Source of the DNA: DASXZH01 sp036502005
Lineage (GTDB): Bacteria; Armatimonadota; Fimbriimonadia; Fimbriimonadales; Fimbriimonadaceae
NCBI GenBank assembly: GCA_036502005.1
Contig: DASXZH010000060.1
Coordinates: 1 to 35,613, forward strand
Direction of reading: 5' to 3'
DNA length: 35,613 nucleotides
In this document: positions 15,812-22,861 of the stretch, one piece after another
Numbering within the stretch: position 1 is the stretch's first letter
How the letters are laid out: the number at the start of each line of letters is the position of its first letter
Notes under the pieces: model-generated
The model's database searches: none
What the model was told of the DNA's origin: nothing
Seen by the model: the letters and a program-made list of their open reading frames with translations, nothing else
Made by a program: the position numbers and the translations under genes

Positions 15812-17110
15812 TCATTTAAAGTAGGCGTCTCGATAGATCTCGCTGCCCGAAAAGGTTAGCATCGTCTTGCCCGTAAGCTGCATTCCATGGAACGGCGAGT
15901 TCTTGCCCTTGGTGAAGGTCTTGTTCACGTCGTATGTCCACTCAACATCGGGGTCGATAACCGTAATCGTCGCCACCGGAGTCTCGTCGGGTTTAAGGGT
16001 TCCCGCGCCCAGGCGCAACAGTTGCGCGGGGGTTGTGCTGAGTTTCCGAATGGTTTCCAGTGGGGTCAAAATGCCTTTGTGCGTCAGGTGAGTGAGGGTA
16101 ACCCCTACAACCGATTCCAAGCCGACGGTGCCGAAAGGCGCCTCTTCAAAAGCCGCTTGAACTTCGTGGCTGGCGTGAGGCGAGTGGTCGCTGGCGATAC
16201 AGTCGATGGTGTTATCGGCGAGGGCCTCTAAAATCAAATCGATATCGACTTGCGTTCGCAGTGGAGGCAACATCTTGAAGTTGGTATCGAACTCACCGAC
16301 CGATTCATCGGTGAACACAAAATGCTGCGGACAGACTTCGCATGTGACCGGCGCGCCAAGGTATTTGGCTTGGCGGACCATTTCCACGGCTCCCCAAGTG
16401 CTCACCCGCATAATGTGCAAATGGCAGCCCGTGTGCAGGGAGAGCAGGCAGTTGCGCATGACGGCGATCTCTTCCGCACTTCGCGGAATGCCTTTTAAGC
16501 CGAGCATGGCGCTCATGGTGCCCTCGTTCATGCTTCCGCCCTTGCTCAGGCTCAAATCTTCGCAGTGAGCCATGATGGGCAGGTCAAGCTGCATGCAGAA
16601 CTGCATGGCCTGAGACATAACCAGTGAACTCTGGATAGGGAAACCCTCGTCACTAGCGGCGACGATGCCGGCATTCTTAAGCGCAGCCAAATCGGCAAGT
16701 TGCTCGCCCTTCATTCCCACCGTAAGGGCACCCACGGGCGCGACAAAGACGCCACCTGCATCGGGCGAAGCACTGCGGTCGAGGAGGAAGTCGATCAAGG
16801 CCGGAGTATCAAGCGGAGGCCGCGTGTTCGGCATACAGCAAATGGTGGTGAACCCGCCTGCCGCGGCCGCTTGGGTTCCGGTTGAGATTGTCTCTTTGTG
16901 TTCATCCCCCGGCTCGCGAAGGTGAACGTGAGGGTCGACCAAGCCTGGTGCGATCCAAAGATCGGTGCAGTCGTAAGTCTCGTCCAGGTCATCCATAGGA
17001 ACCTGTTCGCCGAGTGCGATAATCTGATCGTCCTCGATAAGGACGCTGCCGATGATGTCTAAATCTTGGGATGGATCGAGGATCCTGCCGTTCTTAAGGA
17101 GGGTTCTCAT
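15812..17110 (-). CDS. pyrC: Dihydroorotase, class I
   Basis: This 432-residue zinc amidohydrolase cyclises carbamoyl-aspartate to dihydroorotate, the third step of UMP synthesis. The metal ligands of class I enzymes can be placed: His61 and His63 in DPHVHLREPG, Asp154 in AASDEGFP, His182 in MAHCED, His232 in HLHIM and the catalytic Asp308 in IASDHSPH. The second His of the usual HxxHVST block is Arg235 here. The C-terminus returns to the composite beta-domain with NSPFHGMQLTGK. Its start ATG overlaps the pyrB stop (ATGA), so the two are translationally coupled. The product probably forms a complex with PyrB, as class I partners often do, but that is inference. Confidence 0.95.
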   Translation of the reverse strand: MRTLLKNGRILDPSQDLDIIGSVLIEDDQIIALGEQVPMDDLDETYDCTDLWIAPGLVDPHVHLREPGDEHKETISTGTQAAAAGGFTTICCMPNTRPPLDTPALIDFLLDRSASPDAGGVFVAPVGALTVGMKGEQLADLAALKNAGIVAASDEGFPIQSSLVMSQAMQFCMQLDLPIMAHCEDLSLSKGGSMNEGTMSAMLGLKGIPRSAEEIAVMRNCLLSLHTGCHLHIMRVSTWGAVEMVRQAKYLGAPVTCEVCPQHFVFTDESVGEFDTNFKMLPPLRTQVDIDLILEALADNTIDCIASDHSPHASHEVQAAFEEAPFGTVGLESVVGVTLTHLTHKGILTPLETIRKLSTTPAQLLRLGAGTLKPDETPVATITVIDPDVEWTYDVNKTFTKGKNSPFHGMQLTGKTMLTFSGSEIYRDAYFK

Positions 17111-18063
17111 ACTTTTACTTTCTTGCTAGTTTTGGCCTTGGACGCGCGCGGGGCAGGCTCTTCGCCGAATACCCAGGCAATAGCCGCCATTCGAACGAAA
17201 ATGCCATTTTCGACTTGGCTTGTAATCATCGAGCGCTCAGAGTCGGCGGTCGTATCATCCAGTTCCACTCCTCGGTTAATGGGGCCAGGATGAAGGACAA
17301 GGCAATCTGGGGCAGCGTTCTTAAGCGATTCCTTATTGATCTGATACATCTTGGTGAACTCGTGAACCGAACTGGCAAGGCCAGTTTCCATTCGCTCCTT
17401 TTGGAGCCGGAGGGCGATGATTACATCGGCATCCATGATCCCCCGGGCTAAATCGTAATGAACCTTTACGGGGAGCAATCCGGTGTGGACGGGCATCAGA
17501 GTCCTCGGTCCAACAAAGGTTACGTCGGCCCCCATTTTGCTTAGCAGCCATGCGTTAGAGCGGGCCACTCGGGAGTGGTCAACATCTCCCACGATCGCGA
17601 TTTTCAAACCTTCGATCTTCCCTTTCTTTTCGATGATGGTGAGAGCATCGGCCAGTGCTTGGGTTGGATGCTCGTGCTGGCCGTCGCCGGCGTTCAGAAC
17701 CGGCCCGCCGAAAAATCTGGCCGCCAAGGTTGAAGCGCCGGAAAGACGGTGCCGCATAACGAGGCCGTTCAGCCTCTCGTAGCGCAGGGTAAGAATCGTG
17801 TCTTTTAGGGTCTCGCCCTTCGCCATGGAACTGTTGGAAGCGGCGAAGTTTGCCGTCTTGATTCCCAGATAGTGGGCAGCTTGCTCAAACGAAACTCGCG
17901 TTCTCGTGGAGTTCTCAAAGAAAAGCATGCCAAGCACGATCTTGTTCATGGGCGGGATGTCCTCGCCCGCGATGACCTTCTTTTTATAGCTTTGGGCCAG
18001 CTTTATCAGGTCCTCTATCTGCCCTTTCGGGAGGTGCCGGATTCCGATTAAGTTACGAGGCAT
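17107..18063 (-). CDS. pyrB: Aspartate carbamoyltransferase, catalytic chain
   Basis: This 318-residue enzyme joins carbamoyl phosphate to aspartate in pyrimidine synthesis. The carbamoyl-phosphate loop STRTRVSFE lies at residues 52-60, the HPTQALAD motif is near 134, and the aspartate-side loop HPGPINRGVE is near the C-terminus. The last 20 residues are Lys- and Ala-rich and extend past the usual end. The start overlaps the end of pyrR by 11 nt and the stop overlaps the pyrC start by 4 nt, so pyrR, pyrB and pyrC form one operon. No regulatory chain (pyrI) is present here, so control probably depends on PyrR or on transcription. Confidence 0.95.
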   Translation of the reverse strand: MPRNLIGIRHLPKGQIEDLIKLAQSYKKKVIAGEDIPPMNKIVLGMLFFENSTRTRVSFEQAAHYLGIKTANFAASNSSMAKGETLKDTILTLRYERLNGLVMRHRLSGASTLAARFFGGPVLNAGDGQHEHPTQALADALTIIEKKGKIEGLKIAIVGDVDHSRVARSNAWLLSKMGADVTFVGPRTLMPVHTGLLPVKVHYDLARGIMDADVIIALRLQKERMETGLASSVHEFTKMYQINKESLKNAAPDCLVLHPGPINRGVELDDTTADSERSMITSQVENGIFVRMAAIAWVFGEEPAPRASKAKTSKKVKV

Positions 18064-18592
18064 TTGCCATTTCTCCCTTCGCGGTCAGAATCACCACATC
18101 TTCTCCATCAAACTCATTCACCTTTACAATCACATGATCATCCATCTGCGTTGCCACCTGTTTACCGCAATAATCGGGCTGGATGGGCAACTCCCTATGG
18201 CCCCGATCAACGAGAACCGCTAGCTGCACTTTGGCAGGACGCCCGTGCTGGATCAGGGCGTCCAGCGCGGCACGGATGGTTCTCCCGGTGAAGATGACTT
18301 CGTCAACAAGAATTACCGTCTTGCCTTCTATTTGGAAAGGGATCTCCGTTTCGCTTTCCGCCTTTCTCGGTCGGTCATCGCGAAATCCCGATATATCCAG
18401 CTTGCCGCAGGGCACGGTCGTGCCTTCCACCTGGGTCATGAAAAATGCAAGCCGCTTGGCGATGGGCCATCCGCGGCGCATGACGCCAACCACTGCCAGG
18501 TCCTCCACTCCCTGATTCGACTCAAGTATTTCATGCGCCATGCGGCCAAGAGTTCGCTTCATATCTGCCGCGTCTAGGAGGACGGTTGCCAT
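18053..18592 (-). CDS. pyrR: PyrR bifunctional regulator/uracil phosphoribosyltransferase
   Basis: This 179-residue phosphoribosyltransferase-fold protein carries the PRPP-binding motif VILVDEVIFTGRT at residues 93-105 and the N-terminal VVGVMRRGWPIAKRLA segment of PyrR. In Firmicutes PyrR binds a leader hairpin of the pyr mRNA in response to UMP; it also has uracil phosphoribosyltransferase activity. In the 60 bases upstream of the ATG I see no match to the known PyrR-binding loop and no attenuator, so any regulation here may differ. It is the first gene of pyrR-pyrB-pyrC and overlaps pyrB by 11 nt. A CATAAT hexamer lies 11 nt before the ATG, and no ribosome binding site is visible. Confidence 0.93.
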   Translation of the reverse strand: MATVLLDAADMKRTLGRMAHEILESNQGVEDLAVVGVMRRGWPIAKRLAFFMTQVEGTTVPCGKLDISGFRDDRPRKAESETEIPFQIEGKTVILVDEVIFTGRTIRAALDALIQHGRPAKVQLAVLVDRGHRELPIQPDYCGKQVATQMDDHVIVKVNEFDGEDVVILTAKGEMANAS

Positions 18593-18653
18593 ATTTTCAG
18601 GTTCATTATGGCGAATTTCTTCGGTCCTGTTTTTGATGGAGAGATCTGATTGT

Positions 18654-18784
18654 CACGCAAAGGCGCAGAAGCGCAGAGGGTTTGAATAGGAGTGCCATCG
18701 CTGGGGTCTGGAAGGATCGGAAATTCACGCAAAGACGCAAAGCCCGCAAAGTCAAAGCCAATGGGTTCACGCAGAGACGCAAAG
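18654..18784 (+). repeat. Phased CGCAAAG repeats, three copies
   Basis: Copies at 18654-18678, 18726-18751 and 18768-18784 share CACGCAAAG or CACGCAGAG openings and an 8-nt period. The middle copy is the cleanest (CGCAAAG three times). Confidence 0.75.
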
Positions 18785-18828
18785 GGCCGGGATCGTTTGG
18801 TTGTGATCAACGAGGTGGGTATTGGCAG

Positions 18829-18845
18829 GTATTGACTGTCAATAC
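18829..18845. promoter_or_regulatory. 17-bp perfect palindrome, candidate operator
   Basis: GTATTGAC-T-GTCAATAC is a perfect 8-bp inverted repeat with a single central base. Read on the minus strand it contains TTGACA, a perfect -35 hexamer, but no good -10 follows. It is 240 bp upstream of pyrR and 640 bp upstream of vapB, so its target is unclear. Confidence 0.45.
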
Positions 18846-18886
18846 GGGTTCAAACAAGTGATTTTCAGTAGAAATATCGAGGGTAT

Positions 18887-18903
18887 TAGATTTGTGGAAT
18901 CTA
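18887..18903. repeat. Perfect inverted repeat, 6-bp arms
   Basis: TAGATT (18887-18892) and AATCTA (18898-18903) are separated by TGTGG. It lies 41 bp from the larger palindrome and may belong to the same regulatory site or be chance. Confidence 0.35.
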
Positions 18904-19119
18904 GTGGGCGCGGGTTTAGTTTCGTTAGGCTGTCTATCATCTGGCGAAAGTCACGACGGTCGAAGGCACATTCCTGGTTTTAGAGAATAGCGATCAGAAG
19001 GGGGAAAATGTTGCATTCCGCCGGAGTGCGGGAGGGGGGTGGATGCTTCCAGAGGTCTTTGACACACCGGATATCCTTGTAGATCCCTTCGGGATCGGGA
19101 ACGGATCCCCCCAAACAAC

Positions 19120-19146
19120 CTCTGCGCCCTCCGCGTCTCTGCGTGA
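19120..19146 (-). repeat. Phased CGCAGAG repeat, inverted copy
   Basis: CTCTGCG, CTCCGCG and TCTCTGCGTGA words with 8-nt spacing. The minus-strand reading matches the copies at 12140 and 18726. It lies just upstream of the first 110-bp block, and a similar copy (20166-20193) precedes the second block. Confidence 0.65.
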
Positions 19147-19211
19147 AATTCTCATCAGGCCAACCCGTCATACCGTCTTTGAGCGGAAATCCGATCCGTG
19201 GCCGTTTTATT

Positions 19212-19321
19212 CCGCCCATTCAGGGCTACAGAACTTATGTGGCGATTTCCCCAGGGCTCGCGGCCAGAGCCGCTCACCCATGGGCTATAGGAAGAACGAC
19301 CCTTCGGGCCTAGGGATTAGC
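19212..19321 (+). repeat. 110-bp direct repeat, left copy
   Basis: This block aligns without gaps to 20220-20329 at a constant offset of 1008 bp with 8 mismatches (about 93% identity). The last 48 bp, from GAGCCGCTCACCCATGGG to GGGATTAGC, are identical. It contains a GGCTC/GAGCC stem. The two copies bracket the vapBC-type pair. Confidence 0.9.
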
Positions 19322-19374
19322 CGCCTAACATGAAATCCTTCCGCAGTCTCTGTGGCCCTGCGGAGCCCAATAGG

Positions 19375-19401
19375 CTCTGCGAGCTTTGCGCCTTTGAGTG
19401 A
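19375..19401 (-). repeat. Phased CGCAAAG repeat, inverted copy
   Basis: CTCTGCGAG, CTTTGCGC and CTTTGAGTGA words follow at 8-nt spacing between the 110-bp repeat and the vapB promoter. Confidence 0.65.
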
Positions 19402-19467
19402 AAGTCCGATCCTCTGGGATATCAAATCCCCTGAGACTCTGTGTGAAGTCCGTAATAGTAGACTGTG

Positions 19468-19485
19468 ATGGTATAATTCTACCAT
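19468..19485 (+). promoter_or_regulatory. vapB extended -10 promoter overlapping a palindromic operator
   Basis: TGGTATAAT at 19469-19477 is a perfect extended -10 element. Six bases separate TATAAT from the ATG at 19484, so transcription should begin at or next to the start codon. The same stretch reads ATGGTA-TAATTC-TACCAT (19468-19485), a perfect 6-bp inverted repeat covering both the -10 and the start codon. This is well placed for autorepression by the antitoxin. Confidence 0.65.
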
Positions 19486-19732
19486 GGGTCTGAACATTAA
19501 AAATGAGGAAGTTCATCAACTCATTAAACAGTTGGTAAAAATCACCGGCGAATCGCAAACCGAAGCGGTTAAGCATGCAGTTGAGGAGAGAATTCAAAAG
19601 TTAGATAGACGTGAAGGCCGTTTAGGGCGAATTCTTACCATGGGTAAAGACTGCGCGGAGCGCCTAAAAGCCAAAGGCGCGATTACGGATCACGGCGACT
19701 TCTTGTTTGGGCCTGACGGCATGCCATCGTGA
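19484..19732 (+). CDS. vapB: VapB-type antitoxin (Rv0623/PSK-like)
   Basis: This 82-residue protein opens MGLNIKNEEVHQLIKQLVKI, followed by TGESQTEAVKHAVEERI, which matches the Rv0623-type antitoxin family: a ribbon-helix-helix DNA-binding N-terminus. The C-terminal part (about 45-82, ending FLFGPDGMPS) would wrap the toxin. It should neutralise the downstream PIN-domain nuclease and repress its own promoter. It has no ribosome binding site, and the TATAAT 6 nt upstream implies a leaderless mRNA. Its TGA stop overlaps the GTG start of the toxin gene (GTGA). The pair lies between two 110-bp direct repeats. Confidence 0.85.
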   Translation: MGLNIKNEEVHQLIKQLVKITGESQTEAVKHAVEERIQKLDRREGRLGRILTMGKDCAERLKAKGAITDHGDFLFGPDGMPS

Positions 19733-20124
19733 TCGTTGACACATCCGCCCTTCTGGCCATCTTATTTGATGAGCCGGATGCAGAAGTTTTCGCAACGTTG
19801 CTAGATCAGGCAACCGTGATCCAAATGTCGGTTGCTTCTTATTTAGAAGCGGCAATTCTGATCGACAGGGGCCGAGACCCGGTGGCGAGCCGGAGATTTG
19901 ATGGCCTTATCGAGGAATTAGCAATCTTCTTAGAACCAGTGACTGTCGAGCAGGCGCTTATCGCACGGAGTGCCTTCAAAGACTTTGGAAAAGGGTCGGG
20001 GCACCCGGCAAAACTTAACTTTGGGGATTGTTTCTCGTACGCGCTGGCCAAAGATAAGGGGCAGCCCTTGTTGTTCAAGGGCAGAGATTTCACGCACACG
20101 GACATAGAAAGCGTTCTCGGCTAG
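19729..20124 (+). CDS. vapC: VapC-type PIN-domain ribonuclease toxin
   Basis: This 131-residue protein starts MIVDTSALLAILFDEPDAE. The conserved acidic residues of the PIN active site are in place: Asp4, Glu40 (VASYLEAAI), Asp100 (LNFGDCFSYALA) and Asp120 (FKGRDF). They bind Mg2+ or Mn2+ for RNA cleavage. VapC toxins typically cut tRNA or rRNA; the target here cannot be told. All four acids are present, so the toxin is probably active. The GTG start overlaps the antitoxin stop, which keeps toxin synthesis tied to antitoxin translation. Confidence 0.9.
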   Translation: MIVDTSALLAILFDEPDAEVFATLLDQATVIQMSVASYLEAAILIDRGRDPVASRRFDGLIEELAIFLEPVTVEQALIARSAFKDFGKGSGHPAKLNFGDCFSYALAKDKGQPLLFKGRDFTHTDIESVLG

Positions 20125-20165
20125 CTGGTAATTGATTAAGCCAACTCAAACACGACAGATAAAAC

Positions 20166-20193
20166 CTCTGTGCCCCCAGCGTCTCCGCGTCAA
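20166..20193 (-). repeat. Phased repeat before the right 110-bp block
   Basis: CTCTGTGC, CCCAGCG and TCTCCGCGTCAA are degenerate members of the CGCAAAG family in the same orientation as 19120-19146. The left and right blocks are therefore preceded by the same element. Confidence 0.55.
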
Positions 20194-20219
20194 ATAACCC
20201 GATTCATAGGCTTTTTGTG

Positions 20220-20329
20220 CCGCCCATTCAGGGCTAGGGAGATTTGGTGGCGATTTCCCCAGGGCTCTCGGCCGGAGCCGCTCACCCATGGGCTATAGGA
20301 AGAACGACCCTTCGGGCCTAGGGATTAGC
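20220..20329 (+). repeat. 110-bp direct repeat, right copy
   Basis: This is the partner of 19212-19321, at 1008 bp offset with 8 mismatches clustered in the left third (positions about 18-28 of the block) plus two near the GGCTC stem. Confidence 0.9.
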
Positions 20330-20456
20330 TCAAAGCCCTCCCGTCCCTGCGTGAAATTCCGGTCCCTCCAGATTATCGGCATAGCCCTACCCCGTGAATC
20401 CGAATCGAGTTTTGTGCTCCTACTCAAACGCCCTCATCCTTATCCCACTGCCTTTG

Positions 20457-20576
20457 TCTTTGCGAGCTTTGCGCCTTTGCGTGACATTCCGATTGTCCAG
20501 ATTGTCCACACGACCCTAACCTTGCCGAAGTAAACAGATAGGGATCTTCTATTCAACTCTCTGTGTCTCTGTGTGA
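20457..20576 (-). repeat. Phased CGCAAAG repeats, two inverted copies
   Basis: CTTTGCGAGCTTTGCGCC with CTTTGCGTGA (20457-20483) is one of the best-preserved members. CTCTCTGTGTCTCTGTGTGA (20557-20576) is more degenerate. Confidence 0.65.
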
Positions 20577-20719
20577 TAAATCCTAATCGCCCCAATTCGT
20601 GCCAGTCGCCACCCAGCAAAACACGAACCCGTTAAGTTAACAGCATTCCCCATCCCCAAGAGTGGAACGAAAACGGAGGGAAATCGATGCGTCTATCGCT
20701 TTCCTACGCTAAGGATTCG

Positions 20720-20745
20720 CCGGTAAAAAGCCGAAAAATTACCGG
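20720..20745 (+). promoter_or_regulatory. Hairpin just upstream of the ExeA-like start
   Basis: CCGGTAA (20720-20726) and TTACCGG (20739-20745) form a perfect 7-bp stem with a 12-nt loop. It ends 6 nt before ATG 20752, where it could hide the initiation region. No known riboswitch consensus was recognised. Confidence 0.4.
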
Positions 20746-20751
20746 GAAACC

Positions 20752-21594
20752 ATGGCTCTGGAAACACACATGCACGAAGCGTACTGGGGATTCAAAGAAC
20801 CGCCTTTCGCCCAAACACCCGATCCAAGGTTTTATTACCTGGGCCAGGCGCATGAAGATGCGCTCATGATGCTCCATTACGGCCTTTCGCGTAATAAAGG
20901 GGCAGTCCTCTTAACGGGGGCGCTTGGCACAGGCAAAACTTCCCTTTGCCATAAGCTGGCCAACTTTGTGGACCCGGCACAGATTCAAAGCGTCACCATC
21001 GTCAATCCGGATCTCACTCCGCTGCAGCTCCTTTCGGAGTTGCTTGCCGAGCTTGGAGTAACGGCGACCAGCGAAGACCGGCACGCGATCACGAGAGACC
21101 TTCACAACAAGCTGCGAGAGATCTACGACCAGGGCAAGAAAGTTCTGCTCCTGATTGACGACGCGCACCATATTAAAGACGAATCCACTTTTGAAGAGTT
21201 GAGGATGCTGCTCAACCTGGAGACGGGCGACCAGTTCCTCATCAACATCGTCTTGGCGGGCGTTAACGAACTCAGCCACATTCTCGCCAAGTATCAAGAG
21301 CTTGATCAGATGTTCGCCGTTCGCGAGCGGCTGCAGCCCCTCAGCGTTTCGGATATGACCGAAATGCTCCTGCACCGCCTGCGATGCGCTGGATATACGG
21401 GCGATACCAATTTATTCGATGCCGACGCCACTCTTGAACTTCACAGGTTCACAAAGGGCGTCCCGAGAATGGTTTGTCACCTTGCCGACCATGCCCTGAT
21501 GATGGGCAAGTTACTCAAGGCGAAGTCGGTCGACGGAATGCTCATGCACGAAGCGATCGAAGAGTTCTACGGCGATGAGGAGGATGCAGCTTAA
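20752..21594 (+). CDS. ExeA/MshM-like AAA ATPase
   Basis: This 280-residue P-loop ATPase has the family opening AYWGFKEPPFAQTPDPRFYY, Walker A GALGTGKTS (residues 56-64) and Walker B VLLLIDDAHH (131-140). A sensor-like LAGVNEL and an arginine-containing AVRERLQPLS follow. ExeA relatives use ATP to help place secretins or pili in the cell wall; many carry a peptidoglycan-binding tail, which is absent here. ATG 20752 gives six extra residues compared with the ATG at 20770 (MHEAYWGF), which may be the real start. Neither has a strong ribosome binding site. It lies directly upstream of pilM but is separated by a terminator, so it is a related but separate transcription unit. Confidence 0.88.
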   Translation: MALETHMHEAYWGFKEPPFAQTPDPRFYYLGQAHEDALMMLHYGLSRNKGAVLLTGALGTGKTSLCHKLANFVDPAQIQSVTIVNPDLTPLQLLSELLAELGVTATSEDRHAITRDLHNKLREIYDQGKKVLLLIDDAHHIKDESTFEELRMLLNLETGDQFLINIVLAGVNELSHILAKYQELDQMFAVRERLQPLSVSDMTEMLLHRLRCAGYTGDTNLFDADATLELHRFTKGVPRMVCHLADHALMMGKLLKAKSVDGMLMHEAIEEFYGDEEDAA

Positions 21595-21624
21595 TGAGCG
21601 ACCTCTTCCAGACACCTCACTATA

Positions 21625-21652
21625 GCGAAACAAGAAAATGTTTCGCCTTTTG
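21625..21652 (+). terminator. Intrinsic terminator after the ExeA-like gene
   Basis: GCGAAACA (21625-21632) pairs perfectly with TGTTTCGC (21639-21646) around a 6-nt loop and is followed by CTTTTG. It should end the ExeA-like transcript before the pil operon. Confidence 0.75.
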
Positions 21653-21762
21653 TTATGAAAAGAGCTATAGGCAATGGTCCTGTATGCCGATTATTCGTGA
21701 AGAGACCTTATGAAACACAGTAAATCTGCCGGCTTTCGATCGGCTGGAAAGGAGTTCCAAAT

Positions 21763-22848
21763 ATGACTCTAAGCCCATTTGGAAAGAAGTCTTACGTGGG
21801 TATCGATCTTGGCCACCACACGATCAAGGTCGTGCAGGTCGAAAGATCTACGGCCGGCTGGGAAATCCAGCGTCTGGCTGTTGCACCTACGCCCGCTGAC
21901 GCTATCAAAGAGAGCATAGTCATCGATCCTGCATCTGTAGGAGCGACGATTAAGCAGCTCATGCGCGACTTCCATATAAACGCCACGAGCTGCAACATCG
22001 CGGTTGCGGGCGCATCGGTGGTGGTTCGTTCGGTTCGGATTCCGAAGATGCCTGAGGCAACCCTTCGAAAGTCGATCAAGTACGAAGCCAGCCGATACGT
22101 GCCAAGTTCGGTGGAAGACAGCTACATCGAGTTTGAGATCGTTGGCGAGGCCGACGAAGCTCAGATGGATGTTCTGATCGTCGCCGCTTCCCGCGAAGTT
22201 CTCGAAAGCCGAGTCAAGGCTTGCGAGGCCGCCGGTCTTGAAGTGGAAGCAGTGGACGTTGAACCGTTCGCAGCGTTCCGCTCGATTGTGGAAGCCGACC
22301 ACATGCACGACTGGGTGGACAACACTGTCGCCTTTGTCGATCTTGGCGCGACCACGACGAATATGAGCGTGATCCACAAGGGAATGTTCGCGATGACAAG
22401 AACGATTCCTTTTGGAAGCGAAAGCCTGACAGAAGCTTTGAAGAGTTACTTCAAGCTTTCTACGGAAGACGCGGAAACTGGAAAAACACAGCTTAACTTA
22501 GCCGAGCTGCTCGAAGATGCGGATAAGGATAATCCTCCGCTTCGTGTTGTGCAGCCCCACATTGACGATCTCGTGCGAGAGCTTAGACGATCGATCAACT
22601 ACTACCAATCTCAACAGACTGAGAATGCAGATGCCAAGAATGTGGCCCTGATCATTCTGTCGGGTGGCGGCGCAAAGATGAACGGCCTTGCCGAATATGT
22701 CGGGCACAAGCTCGGCATGGAAGCAAAGTCCATCGGCGTGCTAGAAAACCCGCGGTTCACTCTCAGCGGACTCTCGGAATCGGACCGAGGTTTGGATATC
22801 GCCGTCGCTTCCGGTCTTGCGATGCGCACCTACGGAAAAGCGGCTTAG
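21763..22848 (+). CDS. pilM: Type IV pilus assembly protein PilM
   Basis: This 361-residue actin-like ATPase is a cytoplasmic ring component of the pilus machine; it binds the short N-terminus of PilN. Actin-fold nucleotide motifs are visible: YVGIDLGHHTIKVVQVE (11-27), FVDLGATTTNMSVIHKG (191-207) and ILSGGGAKMNGLAEYV (298-313). The segment IPKMPEATLRKSIKYEASRYVP (93-114) is the typical PilM signature. The start is clear, with a strong GGAAAGGAG ribosome binding site about 8 nt upstream. It opens a five-gene operon that ends with pilQ. Confidence 0.95.
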   Translation: MTLSPFGKKSYVGIDLGHHTIKVVQVERSTAGWEIQRLAVAPTPADAIKESIVIDPASVGATIKQLMRDFHINATSCNIAVAGASVVVRSVRIPKMPEATLRKSIKYEASRYVPSSVEDSYIEFEIVGEADEAQMDVLIVAASREVLESRVKACEAAGLEVEAVDVEPFAAFRSIVEADHMHDWVDNTVAFVDLGATTTNMSVIHKGMFAMTRTIPFGSESLTEALKSYFKLSTEDAETGKTQLNLAELLEDADKDNPPLRVVQPHIDDLVRELRRSINYYQSQQTENADAKNVALIILSGGGAKMNGLAEYVGHKLGMEAKSIGVLENPRFTLSGLSESDRGLDIAVASGLAMRTYGKAA

Positions 22849-22861
22849 CCGGAGAACAAAC

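Larger units (their letters stand above)
18593..19483. other. 890-bp intergenic region of repeats and palindromes, no gene seen
   Basis: Phased CGCAAAG repeats occupy 18654-18784. Two palindromes lie at 18829-18845 and 18887-18903. Further repeats lie at 19120-19146 and 19375-19401, with the first copy of the 110-bp block at 19212-19321. No frame longer than about 95 codons has protein-like composition. The region ends with the vapB promoter. Confidence 0.6.
20125..20751. other. 627-bp intergenic region with repeats, no gene seen
   Basis: It contains phased repeats at 20166-20193, 20457-20483 and 20557-20576, the right copy of the 110-bp block (20220-20329), and a hairpin just before the ExeA-like gene (20720-20745). 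Frames crossing it do not look like proteins. Confidence 0.6.

Noticed and set aside
18593..18660. A PyrR-binding attenuator before pyrR
   Set aside because: No match to the known loop consensus and no terminator/antiterminator pair is visible.
19484..20124. The vapBC locus as a transposon
   Set aside because: No transposase or inverted ends were found; the flanks are direct repeats.
12140..20576. The CGCAAAG repeats as a CRISPR array
   Set aside because: Copies are short, degenerate, in both orientations and irregularly spaced, without unique spacers or cas genes.
20650..20751. A cyclic di-GMP riboswitch before the ExeA-like gene
   Set aside because: The GGGAAACC word and hairpin drew attention, but the conserved core of the known classes is absent.
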